Of a stretch of DNA of 64,000 bases, positions 1-9,868 are shown piece after piece. This stretch comes from Allobosea thiooxidans. Lineage in GTDB: Bacteria > Pseudomonadota > Alphaproteobacteria > Rhizobiales > Beijerinckiaceae. The notes under the pieces are model-generated. The model was given only the letters and a program-made list of their open reading frames with translations, did no database searches and was not told the DNA's origin. Both the position numbers and the translations under genes were made by a program. The stretch is from positions 310,001-374,000 of the forward strand of contig NZ_FUYX01000005.1 of NCBI RefSeq assembly GCF_900168195.1. The letters are read 5' to 3'. How positions within the stretch are numbered: position 1 is the first letter of the stretch; every line of letters begins with the position of its first letter.

Positions 1-798
1 ATCAACGTCTTTCACTCGGCCCAACTCGGCCAGGAGAAGGATACGATCGACCAGACGCGCTTCGGCGTCATCGACATGAACCGCATCAACATGGCGCCGT
101 TCAACAACCTGATCCCGGCGACCAACATCCCTTCGCTGCCCTTCATCTTCCGCTCGGTCGAGCACATGCGGAAGGTCATGGACGGACCGATCGGCGACAA
201 TCTGCTGAAGGAGTTCGAGAAGCACGACCTCGTCGGCCTCGCCTTCTACGATTCCGGCTCGCGCTCGTTCTACAACTCCAAGCGCGCCATCAAGAGCCCG
301 GCCGACATGAAGGGGCTGAAGATCCGCGTCCAGCAGTCGGACATGTTCGTCGCGCTGGTCTCGGCGCTCGGCGCCAACGCCACGCCGATGCCGTTCGGCG
401 AGGTCTATTCGGCGCTCCAGACCGGCGTGATCGACGGCGCCGAGAACAACTGGCCGTCCTATGAATCGACGCGCCACTTCGAGGTTTCGAAGTACTATTC
501 GCAGACCGAGCACTCGCTGTCGCCGGAGGCGCTGGTGATGTCGAAGAAGAGCTTCGCCAGGTTCAACGCCGCCGACCAGGCGCTGATCAAGGCCGCCGCG
601 AAGGAATCCGTCGCCAAGATGCGCGAGCTCTGGGACGCGCGCGAGAAGGAGTCCGAGGCCAAGGTCAAGGCCGGCGGGGCGCAGATCAACGCGGTCGAGA
701 AGCAGCCCTTCGTCGACGCGATGAAGCCGGTCTACGACAAGTTCGTCACCGATCCGAAGCTCAAGGAGATGGTCGCCGCCATCCAGGCGGTGAACTGA
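1..798 (+). CDS. TRAP transporter solute-binding protein DctP, 5' end missing
   Basis: Periplasmic substrate-binding subunit of a tripartite ATP-independent (TRAP) transporter. The frame is open from base 1, so the N-terminus with its signal peptide (roughly 60-70 residues by family length) lies outside the window. About 265 residues are visible. They include the DctP segment GLKIRVQQSDMF, whose arginine normally holds the substrate carboxylate, and the GVIDGAENNW motif. The small and large permease genes follow on the same strand, then kduI, kduD and kdgF. The ligand is therefore probably a uronate or unsaturated oligouronate; that is inference from context, not from binding-site residues. 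Confidence 0.93.
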   Translation: MNVFHSAQLGQEKDTIDQTRFGVIDMNRINMAPFNNLIPATNIPSLPFIFRSVEHMRKVMDGPIGDNLLKEFEKHDLVGLAFYDSGSRSFYNSKRAIKSPADMKGLKIRVQQSDMFVALVSALGANATPMPFGEVYSALQTGVIDGAENNWPSYESTRHFEVSKYYSQTEHSLSPEALVMSKKSFARFNAADQALIKAAAKESVAKMRELWDAREKESEAKVKAGGAQINAVEKQPFVDAMKPVYDKFVTDPKLKEMVAAIQAVN

Positions 799-810
799 GC
801 CTCGCTGAGG

Positions 811-834
811 CGGGGCGGCTTTCGGGCCGCCCCG
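811..834 (+). terminator. GC-rich hairpin after dctP
   Basis: A 9-bp perfect stem (CGGGGCGGC / GCCGCCCCG) with a 6-base loop starts 12 bases after the dctP stop and is followed by only a short T run. It may act as a partial terminator or 3' stabiliser, making the binding protein in excess over the permeases. This is inferred from structure and position. Confidence 0.5.
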
Positions 835-843
835 ATTTCCAAA

Positions 844-949
844 GCCCTCATCCTGAGGAGCGATCGCAGATCGCGTCTCGAAGGATGATCCAGAAACCAC
901 TGGAACCATCCTTCGAGACGCCGCTTCGCGGCTCCTCAGGATGAGGGCT
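844..949. repeat. Palindromic intergenic repeat, family A, copy 1
   Basis: Imperfect inverted repeat whose outer arms read GCCCTCATCCTGAGGAGC and the reverse complement. Inner arms carry CGTCTCGAAGGATG and CATCCTTCGAGACG. Two further copies lie at 16327-16445 and 47364-47483. It fills the gap between dctP and dctQ. No open frame is attached, so it looks like a non-autonomous REP/MITE-like element. Confidence 0.8.
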
Positions 950-953
950 CAGG

Positions 954-1514
954 ATGAAACCCCGTATCCACGGACGCCCCATGCGCGCCTTCACCGCTTT
1001 CCTGACCCGCCTCGATGCCAAGCTCAGCCTGTTCGCCCTGGTCGCCGCCGGGACAGGCCTCGTCCTGATGACGGCGATGGTGGCCTGGGGCGTCTTCGGC
1101 CGCTATGTGCTGAACGACACGCCGATCTGGGTCGAGGCCGGATCGCTGTTCCTGATGTCCTGGTTCATCCTGCTCGGTGCCGCCGTCGGCGTGCGCGAGA
1201 GCGACCATCTCGGCTTCGAAGTGGGGCTGGTGCTGTCGCCGCCGCCGCTGCGCGCCGTCCTGATCGTGCTGGGCGAGGGGCTGGTCTGCCTCTTCGGCCT
1301 CGCCATGCTCGTCTATGGCGCCGAGCTCGCGATCGGCACCTGGAGCGACCGGATGCCGATCATCGGCATCTCGCGCGGCTGGGACTATGTCCCGATCGCG
1401 GCCGGCGGGGCGCTGATCGCGCTGTTCGCGCTGGAGAAGATCCTGCTCTTCGTCACGGGATCGCAGCAGGCGCCGCTCGGCTTCACCCATTTCGGCTCGG
1501 CGCAGGAAGTCTGA
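954..1514 (+). CDS. TRAP transporter small permease (DctQ)
   Basis: Small membrane subunit of the TRAP transporter, 186 residues, with four hydrophobic segments (about 20-45, 57-80, 98-122 and 140-165) as expected for DctQ. It contains the typical GVFGRYVLND and WVEAGSLFLM stretches. It starts five bases after the family A repeat; an alternative ATG lies at 981. It ends three bases before the large permease gene, so the two are co-transcribed and probably form one membrane complex taking up an organic acid with sodium. Confidence 0.92.
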   Translation: MKPRIHGRPMRAFTAFLTRLDAKLSLFALVAAGTGLVLMTAMVAWGVFGRYVLNDTPIWVEAGSLFLMSWFILLGAAVGVRESDHLGFEVGLVLSPPPLRAVLIVLGEGLVCLFGLAMLVYGAELAIGTWSDRMPIIGISRGWDYVPIAAGGALIALFALEKILLFVTGSQQAPLGFTHFGSAQEV

Positions 1515-1517
1515 GCG

Positions 1518-2798
1518 ATGGAACTCTGGGTTCTCTTCGGCGTCTTCGCGCTCCTGCTGCTGATCGGCGTGCCCGTCGCCTTCTGCCTCGGCATCGCCTC
1601 GATCGCGACCGTGGCCTATATGGGCCTGCCACCCGTCGTCGTCTTCCAACAGATGAATTCCGGCATGAACGCCTTCGCCATGATGGCGATCCCGTTCTTC
1701 ATCTATGCCGGCGACCTGATGATCCGCGGCGGCATCGCCGAGCGGCTGATCCAGATGGCGGCGAGCCTCGTCGGCCATCTGCGCGGCGGGCTGGGGCAGG
1801 TGAACGTGGTCACCTGCACGCTGTTCGGCGGCATCTCCGGCTCGGCGGTTGCCGACGCCTCGGCGGTCGGCGGGCTGATGATCCCGCAGATGAAGAAGCG
1901 CGGCTACGACGCCGACTATGCGGTGAACGTCACCGCGAATGCGGCGATCATCGCGCTCTTGATCCCGCCCTCGCACAACATGATCATCTATTCGCTTTCG
2001 GCGGGCGGCAATCTCTCGATCGCGGACCTGTTCACGGCCGGTATCCTGCCGGGCCTGCTGCTCTGCGCTGCGCTGATGGTAGCCGCCTGGGCGGTCGCGG
2101 TGAAGCGCGGCTATCCACGCGAGGCCTTTCCGGGCTTCGCCACCGTCGGTCGCTACGTGGTGCTGGCGCTGCCCGGCATCCTGCTGATCGGCATCATCTT
2201 CGGCGGCGTCCGCTCCGGCGTCTTCACCGCGACCGAGTCCTCCTGCGTCGCGGTCGTCTACGCCATCCTCGTCACCATCTTCGTCTATCGCCAGCTCAGC
2301 TGGACGGCGTTCGTCGAAGCGACGCTCGGGGCCGTGCGGACGACCGCGATGGTGCTGCTGGTGATCGGCACGGCCGGCGCCTTCGGCTGGCTGATGGCCT
2401 TCCTGCAGGTGCCGCTGACGATGATCGCGGCGATGAAGGCCGTCTCCGACAACCCGATCGTGATCCTGCTGATGATCAACCTGATCCTGCTGGTGCTCGG
2501 CACCTTCATGGACATGGCGCCGATGATCATCATCTGCACGCCGATCTTCCTGCCGGTGGTGAAGGCCTTCGGCGTCGACCCGATCCATTTCGGCGTCATC
2601 CTGATCCTCAATGCCGGCATCGGGCTGAACACGCCGCCGGTCGGCTCGGTGCAGTTCGTCGCCTGCGCCATCGGCCGCATTTCCATCGGCGAGTCGATGC
2701 GTACGATCTGGCCCTTCTACGGCGCCAGCGTCGCCGTGCTCCTGCTCGTCACCTATGTGCCCGGCCTGTCGCTCTGGCTGCCGCGCCTGTTCCACTGA
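1518..2798 (+). CDS. TRAP transporter large permease (DctM)
   Basis: Large, 426-residue membrane subunit that forms the translocation path. It is hydrophobic throughout, with the DctM signatures GGISGSAVADASAVGG near residue 95 and LNAGIGLNTPPVGSVQF near residue 370. Length is normal for the family (about 425). The gene is three bases after dctQ, and its stop is ten bases before kduI, so uptake and catabolic genes form one operon. Specificity for uronates is inferred from those downstream genes. Confidence 0.94.
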   Translation: MELWVLFGVFALLLLIGVPVAFCLGIASIATVAYMGLPPVVVFQQMNSGMNAFAMMAIPFFIYAGDLMIRGGIAERLIQMAASLVGHLRGGLGQVNVVTCTLFGGISGSAVADASAVGGLMIPQMKKRGYDADYAVNVTANAAIIALLIPPSHNMIIYSLSAGGNLSIADLFTAGILPGLLLCAALMVAAWAVAVKRGYPREAFPGFATVGRYVVLALPGILLIGIIFGGVRSGVFTATESSCVAVVYAILVTIFVYRQLSWTAFVEATLGAVRTTAMVLLVIGTAGAFGWLMAFLQVPLTMIAAMKAVSDNPIVILLMINLILLVLGTFMDMAPMIIICTPIFLPVVKAFGVDPIHFGVILILNAGIGLNTPPVGSVQFVACAIGRISIGESMRTIWPFYGASVAVLLLVTYVPGLSLWLPRLFH

Positions 2799-2808
2799 AG
2801 GACCGATC

Positions 2809-3645
2809 ATGACCATCGAAATTCGCCAGGTTTCCCATCCCGAGGCCGTCAAGGGCTTCGACACGGCGGAGCTCAGGCGCCATTTCCTGATCGAGACGCT
2901 GTTCGCGCCCGGCGAGGTGAAGCTGACCTACAGCCATCTCGACCGCGTCGTCGTCGGCGGCGCCATGCCGACCGGCAAGGCGGTCGTGCTGCCGACGCCG
3001 AAGGCCGTCGGCACCGATGCCTTCCTCAAGCGGCGCGAGCTCGGCATCGTCAATGTCGGCGGGCCGGGCCGGGTTTCTGTCGGCGGCGAGGACTATGCTC
3101 TCGCCAAGCGCGATGCGCTCTATGTCGGCAAGGAGGCGGGCGAGGTCTCCTTCGCCAGCGACGATGCCGGCAACCCCGCCAAGTTCTACCTGCTCTCGAC
3201 GCCGGCCCATGCCGTGCATCCGACCAAGGTGATCAAGGAGGCCGACGCCAAGACGATCGCGCTCGGCGAGCAGGCGACTGCCAACAAGCGCGTCATCCGC
3301 CAGTACATCATCCCGGGTGTCTGCGAGACCTGCCAGCTCGTGATGGGCGTGACCACGCTGGAGGAGGGCAGCATCTGGAACACCATGCCTGCGCATGTCC
3401 ATGACCGGCGCTGCGAGGTCTATCTCTATTTCGACGTCCCCACTGACGCCCGCGTCTTCCATCTGATGGGCGAGCCGCAGGAGACCCGGCACCTCGTCGT
3501 CGCCAATGAGCAGGCGATCCTCTCGCCGGGCTGGTCGATCCATTCCGGTGTCGGGACGAAGGCCTATTCCTTCATCTGGGGCATGGGCGGCGACAATGTC
3601 GACTACACCGACATGGACATGGTCGCGACCGGGGACCTGCGCTGA
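2809..3645 (+). CDS. kduI: 5-dehydro-4-deoxy-D-glucuronate isomerase (KduI)
   Basis: Converts 5-keto-4-deoxyuronate to 2,5-diketo-3-deoxygluconate in pectin and glycosaminoglycan breakdown. The protein is 278 residues, the length known for KduI. The zinc ligands fall at the same numbers as in the E. coli enzyme: His196 and His198 in PAHVHD, Glu203, and His245 in GWSIHSG. The start at 2809 follows the dctM stop by ten bases. Its TGA overlaps the ATG of kduD by one base, indicating translational coupling. The protein is cytosolic. Confidence 0.96.
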   Translation: MTIEIRQVSHPEAVKGFDTAELRRHFLIETLFAPGEVKLTYSHLDRVVVGGAMPTGKAVVLPTPKAVGTDAFLKRRELGIVNVGGPGRVSVGGEDYALAKRDALYVGKEAGEVSFASDDAGNPAKFYLLSTPAHAVHPTKVIKEADAKTIALGEQATANKRVIRQYIIPGVCETCQLVMGVTTLEEGSIWNTMPAHVHDRRCEVYLYFDVPTDARVFHLMGEPQETRHLVVANEQAILSPGWSIHSGVGTKAYSFIWGMGGDNVDYTDMDMVATGDLR

Positions 3646-4415
3646 TGTCCTCGCTTTTCGACTTGTGCGGCCGGACCGCGATCGTCACCGGGGCCAATAC
3701 GGGCCTCGGTCAGGCGATCGCGGTCGCGCTCGCCCGGGCCGGCGCCGGCATCGTCGCGGTTGGCCGTTCCAGCATGGCCGAGACGAAGGCGCTGGTCGCG
3801 GAGACGGCCAGGCCCTTCCATGAGATCAGCGCCGACCTCGCGACGCTGGAGCCGATCGCGCGGATCGTCGCGGAGGCGGAGGCCGCCGCGCAGGCCGACG
3901 GATCCCGGCTCGACATTCTGGTCAACAATGCCGGCATCATCCGCCGGGCCGATGCGATCGACTTCACCGAGGCCGACTGGGACGCGGTGATGGACGTCAA
4001 CCTGAAGTCGACCTTCTTCCTGACCCAGGCCGTGGCCAGGCGCATGCTCGCCGACGGCAAGGGCGGCAAGGTCGTCAACATCGCCTCGCTGCTCGCCTTC
4101 CAGGGCGGCATCCGCATCCCCTCCTACACCGCCTCTAAGAGCGGGCTTGCCGGGCTGACGCGGTTGCTCGCCTGCGAATGGGCGGGGAAGGGCATCAACG
4201 TCAACGCCATCGCGCCTGGCTATTTCGTGACCAACAACACGGAAGCCCTGCGCGCCGATCCGGAGCGCAATGCTGCGATCCTGGGCCGCATCCCGGCGGG
4301 GCATTGGGGGCAGCCGCAGGAGCTGGGCGGGGCGGCGGTGTTCCTCGCTTCCGATGCCGCCGCCTATGTCCATGGCGTCGTCCTGCCGGTCGATGGCGGC
4401 TGGCTCGCGCGCTGA
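3645..4415 (+). CDS. kduD: 2-dehydro-3-deoxy-D-gluconate 5-dehydrogenase (KduD), SDR family
   Basis: Short-chain dehydrogenase that reduces 2,5-diketo-3-deoxygluconate to 2-keto-3-deoxygluconate, the step after KduI. Visible in its 256 residues are the cofactor loop TGANTGLG near residue 16, NNAGI, the active-site serine in NIASLLAF, and the YTASK Tyr/Lys pair. Length and order match KduD (about 253 residues). Coupling to kduI by a one-base overlap supports this role over other SDR functions. No kdgK or kdgA for the next steps is present in the window. Confidence 0.9.
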   Translation: MSSLFDLCGRTAIVTGANTGLGQAIAVALARAGAGIVAVGRSSMAETKALVAETARPFHEISADLATLEPIARIVAEAEAAAQADGSRLDILVNNAGIIRRADAIDFTEADWDAVMDVNLKSTFFLTQAVARRMLADGKGGKVVNIASLLAFQGGIRIPSYTASKSGLAGLTRLLACEWAGKGINVNAIAPGYFVTNNTEALRADPERNAAILGRIPAGHWGQPQELGGAAVFLASDAAAYVHGVVLPVDGGWLAR

Positions 4416-4425
4416 GGAGGCCGAG

Positions 4426-4767
4426 ATGGACCGCAGGAACGAACCCTTCGCCCGCGACGCCGACCTTGGCTGGGAGCCGGCCGGCGAAGGCGTGACGCGC
4501 AAGATCCTGACCTATCGCGACGAGGTGATGATGGTGCGGGTGCGGTTCGAAGCCGGTGCCGTCGGCCCGGCGCACAGCCATCCGCATATCCAGTGCTCGC
4601 TGGTCGAAAGCGGCGTCTTCGAGATCACGATCTCCGGGCGGACCGAGCGGCTGCGGGCCGGCGACAGCTTCACCGTGCCGCCCGGCGCCGTGCATGGCGC
4701 GAAGGCGCTCGAAGCCGGGGTTCTGGTCGATGTGTTCACGCCGATGAGGGCGGATTTCGTCTCCTGA
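4426..4767 (+). CDS. kdgF: Cupin protein, KdgF-type unsaturated uronate ring-opening enzyme
   Basis: Single-domain cupin of 113 residues. The metal site HSHPHIQ, the GD..TVPPGAVHG second cupin motif and the LVDVFTPMRADFV tail match KdgF, which speeds opening of 4,5-unsaturated monouronates to the linear 5-keto form, the substrate of KduI. It begins ten bases after the kduD stop with a GAGG ribosome site. KdgF, KduI and KduD together give three consecutive steps. Assignment rests on motif and context; small cupins are otherwise hard to place. Confidence 0.85.
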   Translation: MDRRNEPFARDADLGWEPAGEGVTRKILTYRDEVMMVRVRFEAGAVGPAHSHPHIQCSLVESGVFEITISGRTERLRAGDSFTVPPGAVHGAKALEAGVLVDVFTPMRADFVS

Positions 4768-4853
4768 AGGCTTCAGGCGCGGTAGCTGTGGTTTGCCCCT
4801 TGCGTCGGGAGGGAGGTAGCCTTGCGAGCCCGAATCAATCCGGAGAGAAACTC

Positions 4854-5129
4854 ATGGAGCGACGTAGGTTCATTCTCGGCATCTTCGCGCTGTCGGCCGG
4901 AGCTGCCATTGCCGGCACCGGCGAGGCGCAGGCGGCACCCGCCGCGCAGGCAGCAGAACCGGTTCGTGGAGCGGCTCCCGCTGCACCTGCACTGAGCCTT
5001 CCCGACGGGACGCCGGTGGAGCAGGCCCAGTATTGGCGGCGGCGTCCGCGACGCAGGCGCCAGGTCTGCACCATTCGCCGCGGTCGGTACGGCCGCCGGG
5101 TGCGTGTCTGCCGCTGGGTCTGGTACTGA
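4854..5129 (+). CDS. Small secreted arginine-rich protein
   Basis: A 91-residue protein starting MERRRFILGIFALSAGA, a signal peptide with an Arg-Arg-x-Phe pattern that could suit Tat or Sec export and a likely cleavage after GEAQAA. An Ala/Pro linker and the phrase LPDGTPVEQAQY follow. The last 30 residues are extremely basic, with two cysteines (QVCTIRRGRYGRR and VRVCRWVWY). GAGAG precedes the start as a ribosome site. I do not recognise a family with known function. The LPDGT phrase recurs in the lipoprotein encoded next, so the two may be related envelope proteins. Confidence 0.7.
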   Translation: MERRRFILGIFALSAGAAIAGTGEAQAAPAAQAAEPVRGAAPAAPALSLPDGTPVEQAQYWRRRPRRRRQVCTIRRGRYGRRVRVCRWVWY

Positions 5130-5236
5130 CGTTACCGCCGCCCAAGGCGGATTTCAGCGGACCTTCCTCAAGACCAATCCGCGTCACTTCTCCGGCGAGG
5201 CGAAGCGCCTCGCCGCCAGGACCAGGAACGGAGATC

Positions 5237-5515
5237 ATGATCAGGACTACTCTCGTCGTCGGCGGGCTCGCCATCCTCATGGCCGGCTGCGTCTCGCAGG
5301 GCCGCCCGCCCGTTCCGCAAGCCGCGGCCGGCAAGCAGATCATGCGCGACGGCGCACAACTCGCCCTGCCGGATGGCACGCGCGTCACCCCGGATTCGAC
5401 CGGCGGCTTCCTCCTGCCCAATGGCGACTATGTGAAGCGCGATCGTTCCGGCGCGCTGGTGCTGCCGACCGGGGCGCGCTGCGCTCCCAATGCCGGCGGC
5501 TATGTCTGCCCCTGA
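5237..5515 (+). CDS. Small lipoprotein with repeated LP-x-G motifs
   Basis: A 92-residue protein beginning MIRTTLVVGGLAILMAGC. The lipobox MAGC marks Cys18 as the acylated residue, so it should be anchored in the envelope. The mature part has three similar turns (LALPDGTRV, FLLPNGDYV, LVLPTGAR) spaced about 16 residues apart, suggesting a small beta-rich repeat fold. It ends in ...CAPNAGGYVC, a possible disulphide. GGAG lies upstream of the ATG. Function unknown. Confidence 0.75.
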   Translation: MIRTTLVVGGLAILMAGCVSQGRPPVPQAAAGKQIMRDGAQLALPDGTRVTPDSTGGFLLPNGDYVKRDRSGALVLPTGARCAPNAGGYVCP

Positions 5516-5528
5516 CGGACGCTGATCC

Positions 5529-5771
5529 TCAGGCCATCTGCCGGCGCGTCCCGCCGCCCGCGCTCCGGCCGGCGGAAGCCGATTTGTCGGCCCGCTGCTG
5601 ACGGGGGGATTCCCCCTCGTCATCCGTCAACACATGGTTATGGCTGCGGAAGGCCCAGATTTCCTTGGCCGCTTCCCAATGCTCGCGGTCGCGGCCTTCC
5701 GGCTGGCCGTCCTTCAGCCACAGGGCGTAGGCGATCTTCCTGATCTCGCGCTGGGATTTCTCGTCCTGCAT
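5529..5771 (-). CDS. DUF2934 domain small protein
   Basis: An 80-residue hydrophilic protein. Residues 7-41 carry the DUF2934 pattern: IRKIAYALWL, GQPEGRDREHW, then AAKEIWAF. Such proteins are common as single copies in Hyphomicrobiales, and their role is not established. The start at 5771 is the first methionine that fits the domain; an upstream ATG at 5831 would add 20 residues without similarity. It faces the lipoprotein gene tail to tail with a 13-base gap. Confidence 0.75.
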   Translation of the reverse strand: MQDEKSQREIRKIAYALWLKDGQPEGRDREHWEAAKEIWAFRSHNHVLTDDEGESPRQQRADKSASAGRSAGGGTRRQMA

Positions 5772-5888
5772 GCCTGGTCTCCATGATCGCTCCCCGTCCG
5801 CGGCGGGGAATCCTGGTTTCAGCCCATGCACGGATGGCCGTGCAGGAGATCAACCGCCAGGCGCGGCATGGGTTCCAGGCGCGGATGT

Positions 5889-6920
5889 CTATCGCGCGCC
5901 CGCGGCTGAAGGACTGGCGACGGCCGGGATGGACGCGGCGGTGCCTTCCGGCTCGGAGCGCCGGGCGTAACGCTGTGCCAGCACGGCGCAAGCGACGAGC
6001 TGAGCCTGATGGAACAGCATCAGCGGCAGCACGATCAGGCCGAGCGCCTGCCCGGGGAACAGGATGTTCGCCATCGGGATGCCGCTCGCCATGCTCTTCT
6101 TCGAGCCGCAGAAGACGATGGCTATCTCGTCCTCCTTCGAGAAGCCGAGGCGGCGGCTGGCGAGGGTGGTGGTCACCAGTACGGCCGCGAGCAGGGCGAG
6201 GCCGAGCAGGCTGACGAGGGCGAGGTCGCCGAGCGTGACCTGGGACCAGATGCCGGCCACCATGCCTTCGCTGAAGGCGGCATAGACGACGAGCAGGATC
6301 GAGCCGCGATCGACCAGCGAGAGCGGCGCCTTGTGGCGCTGCAGAAAGGGGCCGATCCAGCGGCGCAGCAGCTGGCCGGCGACGAAGGGCAGCAGGAGCT
6401 GCAGGGCGATGTTCTCGATCGCCTGGGTGCTGAAGCCGCCGCCCTTGGAATCGAGCAGCAGCACGACGAGCAGCGGCGTCAGCACCATGCCGAAGAGGTT
6501 GGAGACCGAGGCGCTGCACAAGGCGGCGGCGACATTGCCGCGCGCGATCCCGGTGAAGGCGATCGAGGACTGCACGGTCGAGGGCAGGATGCAGAGGAAG
6601 ATCAGCCCGGCGACGAGCTCGCGCGGCAGCCAGCCGCCGAAGGTGCGGGCCAGGACGAGCCCGAGCAGCGGGAAGAGCACATAGGTGCTGGCGAAGACCA
6701 GCGACTGCAGGCGCCAGTGCAGCAGCCCCTCCCACACTGCCAGCGGCGACAGCCGCGCGCCGTAGAGGAAGAACAGCAGGGCGACGGCCACCGACACGGC
6801 GCCATTGGCGACCGTGGCGCCGACGCCATGGGCCGGCAGCACCGCGGCGACCGCGACCGTCGCCATGAGCGCGATGAGATAGGCGTCGATGCCGAAGCGG
6901 GCGAGGGTGCGGCGGATCAT
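5889..6920 (-). CDS. SBF-like (bile acid:sodium symporter family) transporter
   Basis: Integral membrane protein of 343 residues with about ten hydrophobic segments. Segments such as FFLYGARLSPLAVWEGL, FLCILPSTVQSSIAFT and CGSKKSMASGIPMA match the SBF-like family (PF13593, YfeH type), which exports or imports organic anions of mostly unknown identity. It is divergent from a LysR regulator gene with about 97 bases between them, the usual arrangement for a regulator controlling its neighbour. Confidence 0.88.
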   Translation of the reverse strand: MIRRTLARFGIDAYLIALMATVAVAAVLPAHGVGATVANGAVSVAVALLFFLYGARLSPLAVWEGLLHWRLQSLVFASTYVLFPLLGLVLARTFGGWLPRELVAGLIFLCILPSTVQSSIAFTGIARGNVAAALCSASVSNLFGMVLTPLLVVLLLDSKGGGFSTQAIENIALQLLLPFVAGQLLRRWIGPFLQRHKAPLSLVDRGSILLVVYAAFSEGMVAGIWSQVTLGDLALVSLLGLALLAAVLVTTTLASRRLGFSKEDEIAIVFCGSKKSMASGIPMANILFPGQALGLIVLPLMLFHQAQLVACAVLAQRYARRSEPEGTAASIPAVASPSAAGAR

Positions 6921-6959
6921 CTGCGGTCCTTCCAGTGAAGCGCCGCCTTCTAATCCGTT

Positions 6960-6980
6960 TCCGGATCATTTTGATCCGGA
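6960..6980. promoter_or_regulatory. Perfect inverted repeat in the transporter/LysR divergent region
   Basis: Arms TCCGGATCA and TGATCCGGA, nine bases each, separated by TTT. It lies 40 bases upstream of the transporter start and 38 bases upstream of the regulator start. Position and symmetry suit an operator. It does not have the usual LysR form, so another regulator could bind. Confidence 0.5.
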
Positions 6981-6998
6981 CTGGACATGATATCGCTC

Positions 6999-7013
6999 AT
7001 CATGAATTGTGAT
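6999..7013. promoter_or_regulatory. Candidate LysR-type binding box (ATC-N9-GAT)
   Basis: ATC and GAT separated by nine bases fit the T-N11-A core of LysR-family sites. The box sits just upstream of the ATG at 7018 in the divergent region, suiting autoregulation and control of the transporter. It is short, so chance is possible. Confidence 0.4.
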
Positions 7014-7017
7014 AATC

Positions 7018-7913
7018 ATGAATTCGGACATCAAGCCGCTCGACCCGGTCCTGCTGCTGAGCTTCCTCAAGGTCTGCGAGACGCTGAGCTTCACGGAGGC
7101 CGCGCGCCAGCTCGGGCTGCGCCAATCCTCGGTCAGCCAGCATGTCGCCCGGCTGGAGCGGCGGGTTGGGCGAAGGCTGCTGGAGCGCGACACGCATGAG
7201 GTGCGCCCGACGCCGGATGGCGACGCCATCCTGCCCTTCGCGCGGGAGGCGCTCGAGGCGGGGCGGCGGATCGAGCGTTACCTCAGGGGCTCGACGCTGC
7301 GCGGGCGGCTCAGGCTCGGGGTGTCCGAGGATTTCGCCTATACGGCGTTGCCGGAGATCCTCGCCGAATTCGCCATGCAGCACCATGCGGTGGATCTGGA
7401 GCTGACGGTGGGCCTGAGCGGCCTGCTCTACGAGCAATACGATGCCGGCGATCTCGACCTGATCTTCGCCAAGCGCCGCAAGGGTGATGCGCGTGGCGAG
7501 GTCGCCTGGCAGGAGCGTCTGGTCTGGGTTGGACGTCCCGGCATGCGGCTGGCGGAGCAGCGCGAGGTGCCGCTGGTGCTCTACCCGCCGCCGAGCATCA
7601 CGCGCATCCATGCGATCGAGACGCTGGAGCAGGCCGGGCGGGCCTGGCGCGTCGCCTGCACCAGCGGCAGTCTCGCCGGCCTGCGCGCGGCGACGGTGGC
7701 CGGGCTCGGCATTACCGCGCATTCGGCCCGGCTGATCCCGCCCGGCCTCGCCGAGGTCGAGCCGCCCGAGGTGCTGCCGGAGCTCGGGACGATCGAATTC
7801 GTCGTCATCGGCGGCCAGTCGCATCAGGAGGCGGCGCGGGCGCTGGCTGCCACCATCCTGTCGGGAGCGGGCCGCCTCCTGCCGGAGGCGCCCTTGCGGC
7901 GCGGCCGAAAGGG

Positions 7914-7917
<4 letters not shown>
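7018..7917 (+). CDS. LysR family transcriptional regulator
   Basis: A 299-residue regulator. The N-terminal winged helix-turn-helix spans about residues 8-65 (FTEAARQLGLRQSSVSQHVARLE), followed by a periplasmic-binding-like effector domain from about residue 95. I chose the ATG at 7018 over the GTG at 7009 because homologues start close to the helix; no strong ribosome site is seen for either. It is divergent from the SBF-like transporter and probably regulates it. The stop overlaps the end of the convergent macB gene by four bases. Confidence 0.88.
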
Positions 7918-9866
<1,949 letters not shown>

Positions 9867-9868
9867 CC

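Noticed and set aside
936-2864. Long minus-strand frame opposite dctQM, and similar long frames opposite macB (8148-10199) and the TIGR02302 gene (59201-61627)
   Set aside because: Same reason: shadow frames of confident genes with unnatural composition and no supporting ribosome site.
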